Source: Phoronis australis
Lineage: Eukaryota; Phoronida; Phoronidae
DNA: 60,000 nucleotides
Reading direction: 5' to 3'
Assembly: GCA_002633005.1 (NCBI GenBank)
Contig: NMRA01000573.1
Span: forward strand, 126,001 to 186,000
Shown here in pieces: positions 40,501 through 51,633 of the stretch. Below the pieces are notes generated by a model. That model was not told the origin of the DNA, did no database searches, and saw only the letters and a program-made list of their open reading frames with translations. Made by a program: the position numbers and the translations under genes. Positions within the stretch are counted from its first letter, which is position 1. Every line of letters starts with the position of its first letter.

Positions 40501-43500
40501 TACAACTAATCTTCAAAAGTTGTCTTGCACCCATGTAGAAAACCTTCCGCTATTTTGATACTTCAAACACGGGCGTGATTAGACTAAATGGCCTGACTAA
40601 AAGTACGCATTGAATAAGTAAAGCTACGCGTTGATTAAGCAAAAATACGCGTTAAAGACCTGGTCTCAAAATGCCCACGTGGTTCCACTATCCGAAAATA
40701 ACTTACTACATAAAATCTTATTTTCGACACCCTTTCTTTATATTCTTTTCGCTTTTCTTGCCAAAAGCGATTTTTAACAGTTATTAACCCTTCTCTGTGA
40801 GCGTATAATTACCGGCTGTCATCGGTTATTTCCGTACCCCATTTCCGGCTCATCATTCAGGAACACCGCTATTTTTTCCTTGTAACTGAATGTGCTATCG
40901 CTTGCTCGAAAAGTCTTCATTATTTCGTTTTATTAGAAATATCTCGTGATTCGTTTGCATATGTAGTGTATTTATAGCTTGTAGTTAGTGGTCGTTGAAT
41001 TTTTTTGGAATGTTACGCGTACTTAGTATGTTAAAATAGCATTGCTATTTAGTTCCTTACGTAGGCCGGTCGAACCTAGGAATCAATATGGGTTGAACCA
41101 ATTTTTTCGGTTTTATTTTTTTCTTATTTTGAAAAAGTACTTTGCTATCATCGGAAAGGTAGTGCATTCTACTCAGTAAAAATAGGAAAAAGTATCAAAA
41201 TCGGGGCAAGCAGTGTAAAGTTATTGCAAGTTTTGTGGCGAAATTTGGGTCACTTTGTTTGGATCGCGTCGGCCATATTGGAGGACAGCGGATGAGTTAC
41301 CAGTTTAAAACTTTGTGTAAATTGTTTTAGCCAACAAATTACGGTAAAATTTAGTTATACATATCTTTACTTAATATTCTGCACGATTCAACAGTGTTCA
41401 CCAAATTTCAGCCTCGCAGTTGTTGCTCATTAAGTGATAAATGTACTCACAATTCCCGTTGGACCTCGTCTCATTTCTGGCGGCACCGACAACATGGCGA
41501 CTTTTGCTGAACTGAAAGGCATGTTCAGTCGGCTACTTTGTACTTTGTGAAGATTTAACGTTGATACATTTTGGCAAACGTTGCTACAAAAAAGGAACTT
41601 TGTTCAATTTTCGTGTTTTTGTGCAAAGTATAAGATATATTCGAATTATTTTACTGTAAATTTCCCATTCAGGTGATCTTACACTAAGCTAAAAAAAATA
41701 GTTGAAATAATTTTGGAATGTTTTTGTTTGACAGTCAACTGCTGTTCAAGACTTGATTCGGTGTCACAAAATGGTTCATATTTTTCTAAATTTTAAGTCT
41801 CAGTTGCTTTCAAGTCATGTTTTGTAACTTATTGCTTCTTAATTCAGGTTATCAAGTTAACAATATGAATAATCTTAATTTGAGAAATAAGCTATGTTGG
41901 ATTGTGAAGCTTCAAGCCTCTAATTCTTGTTCCTTGCAACTTCATATTTTTTTTAATCATGCTTGTCAAATTCTGGTGTAAGGAAACACTATTCCGTCAC
42001 CATGGTAATAGTTACATGTATGTCCACTTTCATATCATGGAAACTGTTGCTCTTGAATAGTGTTTGTAATGCTAAATTTTGTAAAGTATTGTGCATTTTA
42101 AGTTACTTATTATGTTAAAAGTTTGAATCATTTTTAGTTAATGAATAAAAAATGATAACATTTTGTATTGGACTTGTCATACATATGTGTTCGAACGAGC
42201 CCCCTTTTTGGAGAACTGGAAAAATGTCTGCCTCAGCCAGAGAAGCACGAATTCCGAAAAAAGTAGAAACTGCGACAACATTCCACTAGAAGACAGGAAG
42301 TACCAAAATTTAGCGTCTGCAATTCATAGCTCTGAACATACCCACTGAATCTTATAGTAAAAGATAGGAATTCCCAAAAAATTCCAGCCCCCCCCCCCCA
42401 TGCTTTTAGGCTTGGTGCGCTCATACAAAGTCTGGGCAAATCTCTGTTGAAAGCCAACAACTTTGCACAGTTCGCCAGAAGTACCCAAGTTCTAAATAAA
42501 CCTCGTTTGATAGGCCTACTAACAAGCTGTATTTTGACGATAGTCTTCACTGGTAGCTGGCACTGAGGCTAGCTAAGGTCTGCCGCGGCAGTGTGACACA
42601 GGACTAACCAGCCCGTAATTTCATGCAAGTGTCTGAAACCACGGCATTTATGATTTGAACATTCTACTTCGACAAAACAGCTTGCAACCGCATGCAATTA
42701 CGTTCGCCAGTGTCTGGTCTCGATCCGCACCGGGTCCGATAGGCTGCGGTACCGAGTCTAGCAAAATAATTTCTGTCAAAATTTATCTATTTTGATTTTA
42801 TAAAAATTAAGGCGTGCTGTCGATTATTTTATCCCCGTTTGCTGGCTGGTAACAGGCACTGCTCCGGTCGCACTGACGGCGTTTTCTCGGCCTGGGTTCC
42901 TGAATGAATTGTACTTCCGGGTTCAAAGTGGCGGTGGTTCTTCGGGTGCGAATCGTGAGTGGCGCGTTCATTTAAACTTTTTTCAAGTACAGATTGTGTA
43001 TTAGTTATGGGGTAGGTACTTCTTGGATCCTTACACCATCCTCTAACCATGTAATAAGGGTTAACAACGCGTGCGACCAGGTCTTTAAATAAGAGCAGAA
43101 CAATGATCGTTTAAGAATTAAAAGTACGCGTTAATAAGCAAAACTATGCGATGGTTAAGCAAAACTGCGTAGCCACAAGTTCAGGGCTGGCCAATCCTAA
43201 TAAAGTCGGGTGTTTTCTTGAGTCGCTGATGGTTTCCATGTTCTTGTTGATAACGTTAATAAAATCCTGTCTAGGGGAATGTTATGAGACCGATTTTATG
43301 ATAGTAAAATGTCTTAATCCGTTTTTGTTTTTTATCCAGCTTAGCTGGGTCGAATGCAGATTTAAACTAAATAACAAGGAAATGACAACAGACAATCGGA
43401 AAACACCCAATTTAAGATACGCCGATATAATGCAAGAGTCACCAAATGAATCATTGACTCATAGGCTTATGTGCTGAACCTTTGAGCAAAACATAACGCA

Positions 43501-46500
43501 AATGCCCTCATCTCGGCGCGTAAACACAATTCTCTCAGGACGCCTTTCGGCTCGTTCCCATACACCCTTCAGACTACCGTTTTCTTGGTTCCGTGTGGGC
43601 TGGTCAATATTATCTCCCCTGCGGTCTTTCGCACTCCTCAGCTCATTCTTCCAATGGATTCTTCAGAATAAACTGAATGTCCCACTTGACGACTTCTTCG
43701 TTGACCCACCATCCGCCCAGCACCCCCACCCCTAATTCCTAACTCCATATCAAGCTCTTCCTGTCTCCAAACGTTTCTCACCTTGTGTGAGGAAATTGAC
43801 GTACCCATCAATCACCAATGGACCATCCTTCCAACAACCTCCATAACTACATGTATCTAAGGAATTCATCTCGACTCCAAAGCTATGACAGCTTCCCGTC
43901 ACAGGAGACAAACCTACTATGGCCCAACATCTACTCCATTAATTTCAATGTAAAAGGTCTGTCTTATTACGTGACCTCCAGTCTCTCATGGCTTCCTCAC
44001 TCTAAAGTTTCAGTGAATGCTTTGTCCTCGTTCCTGGTCGGGCCTACCTCCGTCGCCTCGTCGATCTCACTATTGGCATATCCCAGCCTCATCATCACGT
44101 CACACTCACCAAGGAAGCCCGACTGACATCTGCGTTTGGCTTTCTTTTCTCCACTCTTTCACTGGCAAGTTTGTGTTCCTTTTCGAACATAGGGGCTCAT
44201 CACAATCAGTCAAACTATATAACGACTCCACCTCTGAACATGGAAGATTTGTCTCTGTTTGCGGGTGTGACTGCCGTTGTTTTCTGGCCCTTGGCCACTT
44301 TCCATCTCCCATTTTAACATCACGTTCATAGGGATATCGTTCTTGGCTTAGAGATTTGGGGTCCTAAACTTGCTAATTATCGGATTCTTTTCATGTGCAA
44401 CAACCATGCAGTGGTTGATATCATCAATAAAAACTCATTTACTTTACAGCCTTTGCCTCATCACCCCCTCTCCATTCTACAGGTCTCAGACGTCTCGGGT
44501 CACCTCTGCGTTCATGTCTCTCACCCTCTCCCACTACAGGCGTCATGACCACACCCCTACAACTCGTTCTACGGGACATTATTGCCCTGTTGTCACCCTT
44601 CAACACTACCTCAGTCTCTCTAACCACTCCTTGGGACCCTCATTTCTTTCAGTTTCCAGAATACGCGAGTGTGTCGGTCTCGATCCTGAACGCTACAAAT
44701 CTGTTTCAGTATTGGCGCAGCCACATCCGCTGCGACTCTCCGTTCAACGTATGGGTCGCTGGAACTCCGACGCCCTCAGTAACTACATTCGTTTCCCATC
44801 CCTACTCTTCACTCTTTCTAATATTTTCACCTACACACTATCTTTGGGCTTTGAATATTGTCACGGATTGGTGTGGTGTAGATTATGACAACTTGTCAGT
44901 ATCAAAGTTCTCCCCAAACAACGACTGCACCCTGTACAGTTCCAGAAGCGTATTAGCCTGAGTTTTGAACGCCTTCACAGATTGTTTTTGCGAGTAAAAT
45001 GCTTTGCCTGTTTAGGATGCATTCATCTTTTGTAAGCTACTGAGTTAACTTCTATGAAGACTTTTGTCCCTTGAATGGTAGTAGGAACATGAGCTATTGG
45101 TTATTTGAATTAGGTTTTTTCATTACTCATTGAATTCTTGAGCCTGCTTTGTATGGGTTGGGCCCAGTTTTTGCCTATAATGTGGATTGAAACTTGCCGT
45201 GAATCATTCGATTACGTTATCTGTAAGCAGAACTGTAAGCTGTGCACACCGTACTTGTGCACTAGAAATCTTACTCTTCCCTTTCGCAGATTGTACCGAT
45301 TTGAAAGCCAAGAAGCCAGCGACACTTGACGGCGTCTATGAAATCACCACATTGTACTCCAGACGTACGATGAAAGTTTACTGCGACATGACGAGCGACG
45401 GTGGAAAAGGTTGGACAGTTCTGCAGAGACGTCAAGACGGAAGTGTTAATTTTACCAGGAACTGGTTCCAGTACAAATACGGATTTGGAGATCTTAACGG
45501 CGAGTTCTGGTTAGGTAAGCCCGGCGGCTGTATCAGTCTGCACCCGTTTATCAGATTAATATTCAAGAGCTGAAGAATCAGTGCGTGAGATTGTGTGAAT
45601 CTTAGATACGTTTTAAACTAGTTTCTAGTAAGGATCAGCCGACTACATTTTTTTCTGACTCGTGATTCGCCTACAGAAAATGACATTGAAATATTTACTA
45701 ACGAAGAATGGCCCTCCTAACAAGGATACTAAGTCGTCTCTTATGCAAGACAATTACTTTTAATTTCTATTTACCTCTTCGATTCCCGATAAGCACATTT
45801 TTAAGGTTCCTCTTTGCGTACTAGTACAAAAGTTGTCCCAAAAATGTACTCAGCGACGTCGGGGAACTCAATTTCAACTCTCCTGGATCAGACTCTTCGC
45901 TCAGACATATTACATGGTTACACATTGATGTGAGAAGGCGAGTGAGCCGTCACGTGCTCTTTATGCACAGGAATGGAAAACAAACGATTCTATTTTGGAG
46001 AATGAAAATTAATTGCGCTGTTGCTGCTGAAAAATCAGAAACGTCAAGGACAGTATCTTTTCTTAAGTTGAAAAAACGAAAAACGATTCATTTTTGATCG
46101 TGTCAATCTTTATGAATTTAAAGTGACATTATCGGCGTGAAAACTGGTCTTGTATCTTATACATTGACCTTAGAGCGTTAAGAAGTTGTTAAACTTCAAG
46201 TATTTGACTACACATACTAACTACAAAACAACAAACAACATTAGACTGTTTCTAGAAGTCTTTTGACTTTTAGCTAAAATCAGTCCATGGATGGCTTAGT
46301 ATTTTTCACGAAAGCAGGCTCAGGTAAAAGGTCATGACCTTGTTGACAAGTCTGTATATTTAGCCAAGTACCTGCAAAACTATGAACATTTTGGCTCAGC
46401 AGATGTTAGGCCAGGGTGCCATTCTCCAATCCGGTCGAAACGCTGAAGACCCGTGATAATTGTTTTCATCTGTATACTCTCGAGCATACTCTACAAACAC

Positions 46501-49500
46501 TCGCCTTCCTCTTGTGTGATTTTGCGTCTTGCGTGGTCGTTCTTTTTGGTGATATTTTTGCACCTCTTTTTTGTCATGGCGTTGAGATTTATAGCGCCAC
46601 TCTCGTCACACGACGGCGTTGTAAAGGAACGTAATGGAGTGGCAAATGTTACTCCAGTCACCAGATGGCGAGAACTGTCCACCAGGAGTCGGCTCGTCAA
46701 GAACTGCCAAAACAATATGTCGTTGAAATCGACGGCATTTTGTGGGTCCGCTAAAATTAGTTCTACGTCACAATTTGAATAGTATAATCTTTCCAAGGGT
46801 ACAGTATTTTTATTCATCTCTTCTCCTTAAAAATCAGGTAAAATAAAAAATGCAAGCGTAAAGTTGGAGTCTTTAGCATACCAAATGGTGATGTTTCCAA
46901 AATCAAAGTTACCGCAAACAAGCCTAGCATCAGAATGACGATGGTGGTCATTAGCACGAACCATTCATTCCCAAGTCTTTTCCCAGTTCAACTTTTTACA
47001 ACCTCATTTTCTGTTTTGCAATTTCCTTGGTCTCCCCGAGGCTTCAACCCTGATCGATCCCCGTATGAGCCAAAAACCCTGGTTAGCACACTACCTTTCA
47101 ACACATGCATTGGAAGGCGACCATTTGTCGCAGTCCATTGTACATATTGTCGCATCTGATACATAATTCTAGTCCAGGTGGCTATTTGTGACTATGGTGA
47201 CGGCATATGTCATCATCCTGGTCAATTATTGACGCCCGGGCAACAGCATGTGTCAAGTGCGAAAATTTGGAAAATGTGGAGAGACTGACTTGAACATACG
47301 TCTATCTGGAATTGATCATTAAAATGCTGATCTAGCATGGGAACGTCTAAGCATTTATCCCAATAAGCATCTGTTTGCAGGCAACGACAACATATATCAC
47401 GTCACGAATCAAGATTTATACAGAGCGAAAATTGAACTCGTCAATTTTGGCGATGTGACAAAGAACGCAATATATTCGACATTTTACATCGGGGCTGAGG
47501 ACACCAAATACAAGCTCAGCCTTGGAAAGTATATTGCGTCAGGGCGCGGACTAGACGCTGGAGACGCCTTGACGACCATGCACAATGGCATGAACTTTAC
47601 CACGTGGGACCAAGACAATGACAGGGCATCGGGGACCAGTTGTGTGACCCATGCCCACTATAGACACGGGTAAGTGGCGCAGGCGTCTTGGCATTCTCCG
47701 ATCTTTATCAAACTTTCATTCTGACCGTTGCTTTATTATGCCACATGTACAACTCGAACTGCACTTTACCTCCAACCTGAAGTTCGAGGTGGACAGGAGT
47801 TTATGAACGTACATATCAACTGGCATGGTAACCGAACAACGGGGTCATGGCCCCTGTTCCTCAATTTTGCCGCCACTGACCCCAAGTTGTCACTCGTTTC
47901 AGCACGTCCCCTGGTTTCCATGTGGATCTAGGATTTTGAGTTAGGGAGGGCCAGGACAGGGTATTAGCCGGGATTTTGCCCGTCAGACATTCGCACCCCC
48001 GAACTACCAAATGGAATCTGGGAGAATTTCAGGGGGGCCATGGTCCCCTTGGCCCCCCTCTAAATCCGCCACTGAGTATACACAATAACCTATCACGTTT
48101 GGTTGTTTGATGTCTCTAATGCTGTAAGTACGATAGCCATGACGAACGCTCTGTAATAAACTGCATTTGTCGTTATAAAAGACGGTGTGCATTTTACTCA
48201 GACATATTTAAAATACAAACGTCGTTACCAAGACAATCTGTAAAGAAAAAAGAACTCTGACTTGAAACATTATTTTTTCTTAAATGTCATATATTTCAAT
48301 GAGTCTGGGGTCGCCGTCATTATTTCTTTGGTGGGTGTGAACCTGCCTCCAAGCGTCCAACACTAGAAAACAACGACAGTGAACTATTTTTAGGGGAAGT
48401 TTGAAAATTATGGACGCTTCTCGCCATTGCAACATCCTGCATCCGCCGACGTACCTTCAAAATTTCCATTACATGTTATATGAGTCTGGGGATTAGTAAT
48501 GTATGTTATGTTACCTGTGGATTATTGAAATGAATGAGTACAAATAAAGTCTAATAACTACTTCATCAATATTCATTTTTACCTGTTGCATGTCTCAAAT
48601 GATTTGGAATGACAGAACTTGCTTCACAACACTTATATTTTCGCGAGACTTGCCCAAAATATTCTTTAAAAAGTGATTGTCACGTGACCTTTAACTGTCG
48701 AAATGTCGAAGGTGTCCGTCTGCATGTTGCACGTTGAGCTTGTTAATTTGATCATCTCCATGAAAATTGTGTCATATCAAAGCACATAGAACTGCATAGC
48801 CATAAACACTCCATTAGTTTTGCAACACTGCATCAGCGGAGGGTGGTCGTAGGTTGTGGGGGCGGTGCGAATCCTGTGGCAGATCGGGGGCTAGAATCTA
48901 TCGAACGATAGTCTTAGCCACAAGCGAACGGCAAAACTGTTGGCGAGAGTTATCCACATTCTAAAGTTCAGATTCTGAAAGATCCATCTAGGTTGAGCAG
49001 CGCGAGCTATGATTCTGAACCGATAACATAAATTTCTACACACCTGTAAATTCCGACCAGTATCGCATCAGGTGTCAAAAGTACGTATATGGACACGTCC
49101 ATTCAAAAACTTGTAGTGAGAATTGTCTTTCCAAACTTTTAAAACAATGCCGTTAGTGACTGTGCATTACAGATTAAGTTCAAAATGAATGCACATCAAT
49201 TAACTTGAGTCTTCAGGGCAATATTCCTCTCGATAACCCGCATGATAGAAATCGGACACAAGAAGCCTTTGCGGTGGTTAATTTTCGAATTTCCCTTTAC
49301 GAAACTCTAACTCTGTGAATCTGTGAGGGATTCTTCAGAAATATGTTACGTAGATAGTTCTCGTCAAAAGCTAGCAGAGGGGTGTCATCCATTTCTCGCT
49401 GCGATTTACCGTTCTCGCGTTATACAAGAGTTTTTGTTCTTTTATTGACCAATGTTTTGCGGTTATGGTTCTTGGTCATTTTTGATCGGAAGCTTGGTCC

Positions 49501-50446
49501 ACATTAAAGTTGAAGTGACCTTAAATGGGTATGTTATCGTATGTCATCGTATGTTATCCCTCATACGTTTCTTCAACCTCAACATAGGCTACCATGGAAG
49601 CACGGATTTGCGTGCTTGTTATTGAAAGTTAAGAGTACTACATAACCTAAGAGATGAACGTACACAACAATGCATGATGTTCAGTTTAACTACTAAAACT
49701 AAAATCCTTTTGTCATACACAACGAGAATTTACCTCGAGAACGTTTACAGCCTCCTTGTACCGGCGGCGGCCGTTCTCAAACTGCACACGCAAACGTGTG
49801 ACGTCACGACCGGAATGCCGGTGGGTGGCGATAAAAGCCTAGTTTTTTCATCATAGCGTGTTCAGTTGGAATTGTCCAACATCTCTGTTCTTGCATTTAA
49901 TTCCCATTTTTAATATGAATAGATTCTCTAATCCATCTCATGAATATTTTGCTGCCATTGTCCACGATGCCAATCTCAAGCAAGAAAACGACAAACTTCA
50001 CACTCGGTGTCAACGAAGAATGCCCGAGATTGTTGTATACAAATCAGATATTACGGACCATACTTTACAAAACAATCATTTCCCCATTCTATGAACTCGA
50101 CAAACAGCCAACGGGGTTGGTAAACCTCGGCTGGCTAATAGAGCCGCAGTGGACAACATTGATTACAAAACGGACGTCAGAGTGCAAATGCATCTGTTTA
50201 TTGGTGTTCAAGTATTTCAATACTGTTAAAAAGCATTAAATTGAATTACGTGTGTCCTATTCTACTTTCAGTGGCGGTTGGTGGTTTGGTAATTGTGACA
50301 CAGCAAACCTAAATGCGGAATATCTAAAGACTTGGCGAAACACCAAAGGAAGTGAAAGAAACATAGAGTGGGGACGTTTTACTAACAGTGTGTATTGGAT
50401 AAAAAGAACTGTGTTGAAAATACGACCCGCCTCAGAATTCGATTGA
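37583..50446 (+). CDS. Secreted fibrinogen-related protein (FReD), four exons
   Basis: Exons 37583-37748, 45290-45514, 47381-47669 and 50272-50446 join in frame to 284 residues. Residues 1-19 are a signal peptide ([15 protein letters not shown] core); about 20-55 form a short charged, possibly coiled segment ([15 protein letters not shown]). The fibrinogen C-terminal domain starts at DCTDL with hallmarks [31 protein letters not shown], calcium-site [13 protein letters not shown] and [14 protein letters not shown], ending in MKIRP-like LKIRP. Such proteins (ficolins, tachylectin 5, FREPs, angiopoietin-like) are secreted lectins or signalling ligands; with no collagen tail or long coiled coil this one resembles invertebrate lectin forms, and binding specificity cannot be told. 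Intron 1 (7.5 kb) and intron 3 (2.6 kb) are full of mobile elements. Confidence 0.92.
40363..43118. mobile_element. MITE family A, second copy, interrupted by a Kolobok-like insertion
   Basis: The left end at 40363 (AAAGGGTTCTTGAACGAG, GTGCTGAATCAACGCG) and interior (ACTAAAAGTACGC, ACGCGTTGATTAAGC) match 4361-4665. The right end is cut at a TTAA and seems to resume after 43085 (GATCGTTTAAGAA). Further subrepeats (TACGCGTTAATAAGC, GGTTAAGCAAAACTGCG) continue to about 43180. Confidence 0.55.
40656..43084 (-). mobile_element. Kolobok-like DNA transposon, non-autonomous, 2.4 kb
   Basis: Perfect 10-bp terminal inverted repeats (AGACCTGGTC and GACCAGGTCT) lie inside TTAA at both sides (40652-40655, 43085-43088). 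TTAA duplication with a purine-purine-G start suits the Kolobok superfamily; piggyBac also targets TTAA but usually has CCC-type ends. Just inside the right end, minus strand, an ORF at 43050-42829 begins [14 protein letters not shown]; it may be a remnant of a zinc-finger N-terminus, but I do not recognise it firmly. The rest, including a run of C at 42391-42400, has no transposase motif. Confidence 0.6.
43502..44961 (+). mobile_element. Degenerate tyrosine-recombinase retrotransposon (DIRS/Ngaro type) in FReD intron 1
   Basis: Three frames together give a decayed pol in the expected order. The reverse-transcriptase motif appears as [14 protein letters not shown] (LDD core) near 43680-43720; the connection [14 protein letters not shown] near 43995; the RNase H tail [17 protein letters not shown] and [13 protein letters not shown] near 44335-44440; and the recombinase C-terminus [15 protein letters not shown] near 44770-44815. 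Multiple frameshifts and stops show it is dead. The tyrosine recombinase and the RNase H wording place it among DIRS-like elements. Terminal repeats were not found. Confidence 0.75.
45515..47380. other. FReD intron 2
   Basis: 1866 bases. A minus-strand ORF at 46817-46491 contains [19 protein letters not shown]; it is longer than the surrounding noise but matches no family I know. Nothing else identified. Confidence 0.4.
47919..48074. mobile_element. Possible hAT-like MITE in FReD intron 3
   Basis: The right end reads CTCTAAATCCGCCACTG and the left end CATGTGGATCTAGGA is a degenerate inverted match. G/C-rich inner arms (GGGAGGGCCAGG; GGCCCCCCTC). The right terminus is of the same type as the one at 24251-24265. 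Confidence 0.35.
48075..50271. other. Remainder of FReD intron 3
   Basis: No recognised element or exon. Short ORFs only. Confidence 0.4.
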
Positions 50447-50489
50447 ACTGGGGCTTTTCAGCCTCGAATATGCAAATACTGCTAAACCT

Positions 50490-51020
50490 TATCACAGGAC
50501 TCAAATACACGCAGCTTGTTGAATGCATGCTCATTGTATTCGCTGTAAGCTTGTCACTGTACTCATTAAATACGTGCTGACCGCTGTAAGCATGTCACAG
50601 GACTCATTAATTACATGTTGACCGCTGTAAGCTTGTCACAAGACTCACTAAATACATGCTGACTGCTTTAAAATAGTCACAGGACTCATTAAATACGTGC
50701 TGACCGCTGTAAACTTGTCACAGATCTCATTAAGTACATGCTGACCGCTGTAAACTTGTCACAATACTCACTAAATACATGCTGACCGCTTTAAACTAGT
50801 CACAGGACTCATAAACTACGTGCTTACTGCTGTAAACTTGTCACAGAACTCATTAAATACATGCTGACCGCTGTAGTGATCTTGTCACAGATCTCACTAA
50901 ATACATGCTGACCGCTGTAAACTTGTCACGGAACTCATTAAATACATGCTGACCGCTGTAAACTTGTCACGGAACTCATTAAATACAGGCTGATTGCTGT
51001 TAAGCTTATCACATGAGTCA
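50490..51020. repeat. 41-bp minisatellite, first block (about 12 copies)
   Basis: The unit reads roughly ACTCATTAAATACATGC, TGACCGCTGTAAACTTG, TCACAGG. Successive GCTGACCGCT landmarks are 41 bases apart (50576, 50617, 50658). It starts some 50 bases after the FReD stop codon, so the 3' UTR probably runs into it. Confidence 0.9.
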
Positions 51021-51023
51021 TAA

Positions 51024-51537
51024 AGGCGAAGGCAACCCTTTTTCATGTCATTTTAGCAAAAATAAGGTTCGTTGATTATCCCAGAGATATTTTTCATTTA
51101 ATTAAAGCTTTTCGTGATTTAATTAATTACTCGTCCTCTAATCCTGATCTGACGTTTTGGGAGGCAAGAATTTCGCGCCAATTTCTTTTTGTATAGTCTG
51201 ACGGTGAGAGCTGTCGAGTCGGTCATTGTTCTACCTCGGTTGTTCGGCCGTCGTTTGCTTTTGTTTACGAGTCAGTCAACATGCCACACCGTTGCTGCGT
51301 ACCGGGATGTTCTCATTATCGTCTCATGCGCGCTTTAGGAGTACTTTTGCATCGCTTTCCAAAGGATGACACACTTTGCCGTACTTGGCTCGTTCGTGTG
51401 AAGAACGCAGCGTTACCCGTCCACGCAACGTATAAACAAAGATTTTATCTTTGGTATAAAGCAGTGGAGGGTTACCGAGTGTGTGGCAAGCATTTTCTAC
51501 CGTCATTGGCTTGATATGAAAAAGGTTGCCTCCGCCT
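51024..51537 (+). mobile_element. 514-bp THAP-domain mini-transposon (Kolobok-like) inside the minisatellite
   Basis: Ends are inverted repeats of about 22 bases (AGGCGAAGGCAACCCTTTTT and, from the right, AGGCGGAGGCAACCTTTTT). The right flank is TTAA (51538-51541) and the left flank ATAA, a near match; the minisatellite unit itself contains TTAA, a natural target. The only ORF is a THAP domain, so this looks like an internal-deletion derivative that kept the 5' part of a transposase gene. Confidence 0.7.
51281..51514 (+). pseudogene. THAP zinc-finger fragment (77 residues)
   Basis: Starts MPHRCCVPGCSH with Cys5 and Cys10, has Phe-Pro at 26-27, the invariant Trp36 and the closing Cys68-x2-His71 (VCGKHF), i.e. 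a full C2CH zinc ligand set. It stops at residue 77, before the AVPT-type tail of typical THAP domains and without any transposase catalytic region. THAP domains bind DNA specifically in P-element and Kolobok transposases; this remnant could at most bind ends. Confidence 0.72.
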
Positions 51538-51540
51538 TTA

Positions 51541-51633
51541 AATCAAATACGTACTGACCGCTACAGTAAGCATTTCGCACTAGATACATGCTGACTGCTA
51601 CTACAAGCTTGTCACTGAACTCATTACAGTTTA
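51541..51633. repeat. 41-bp minisatellite, second block (about two copies)
   Basis: AAATACGTACTGACCGCT and GATACATGCTGACTGCT continue the array between the THAP element and the LINE. Confidence 0.75.

Noticed and set aside
44545-44961. 138-codon plus-strand ORF as an independent gene
   Set aside because: It overlaps the frame that carries the tyrosine-recombinase C-terminus of the DIRS-type relic and has no motif of its own.
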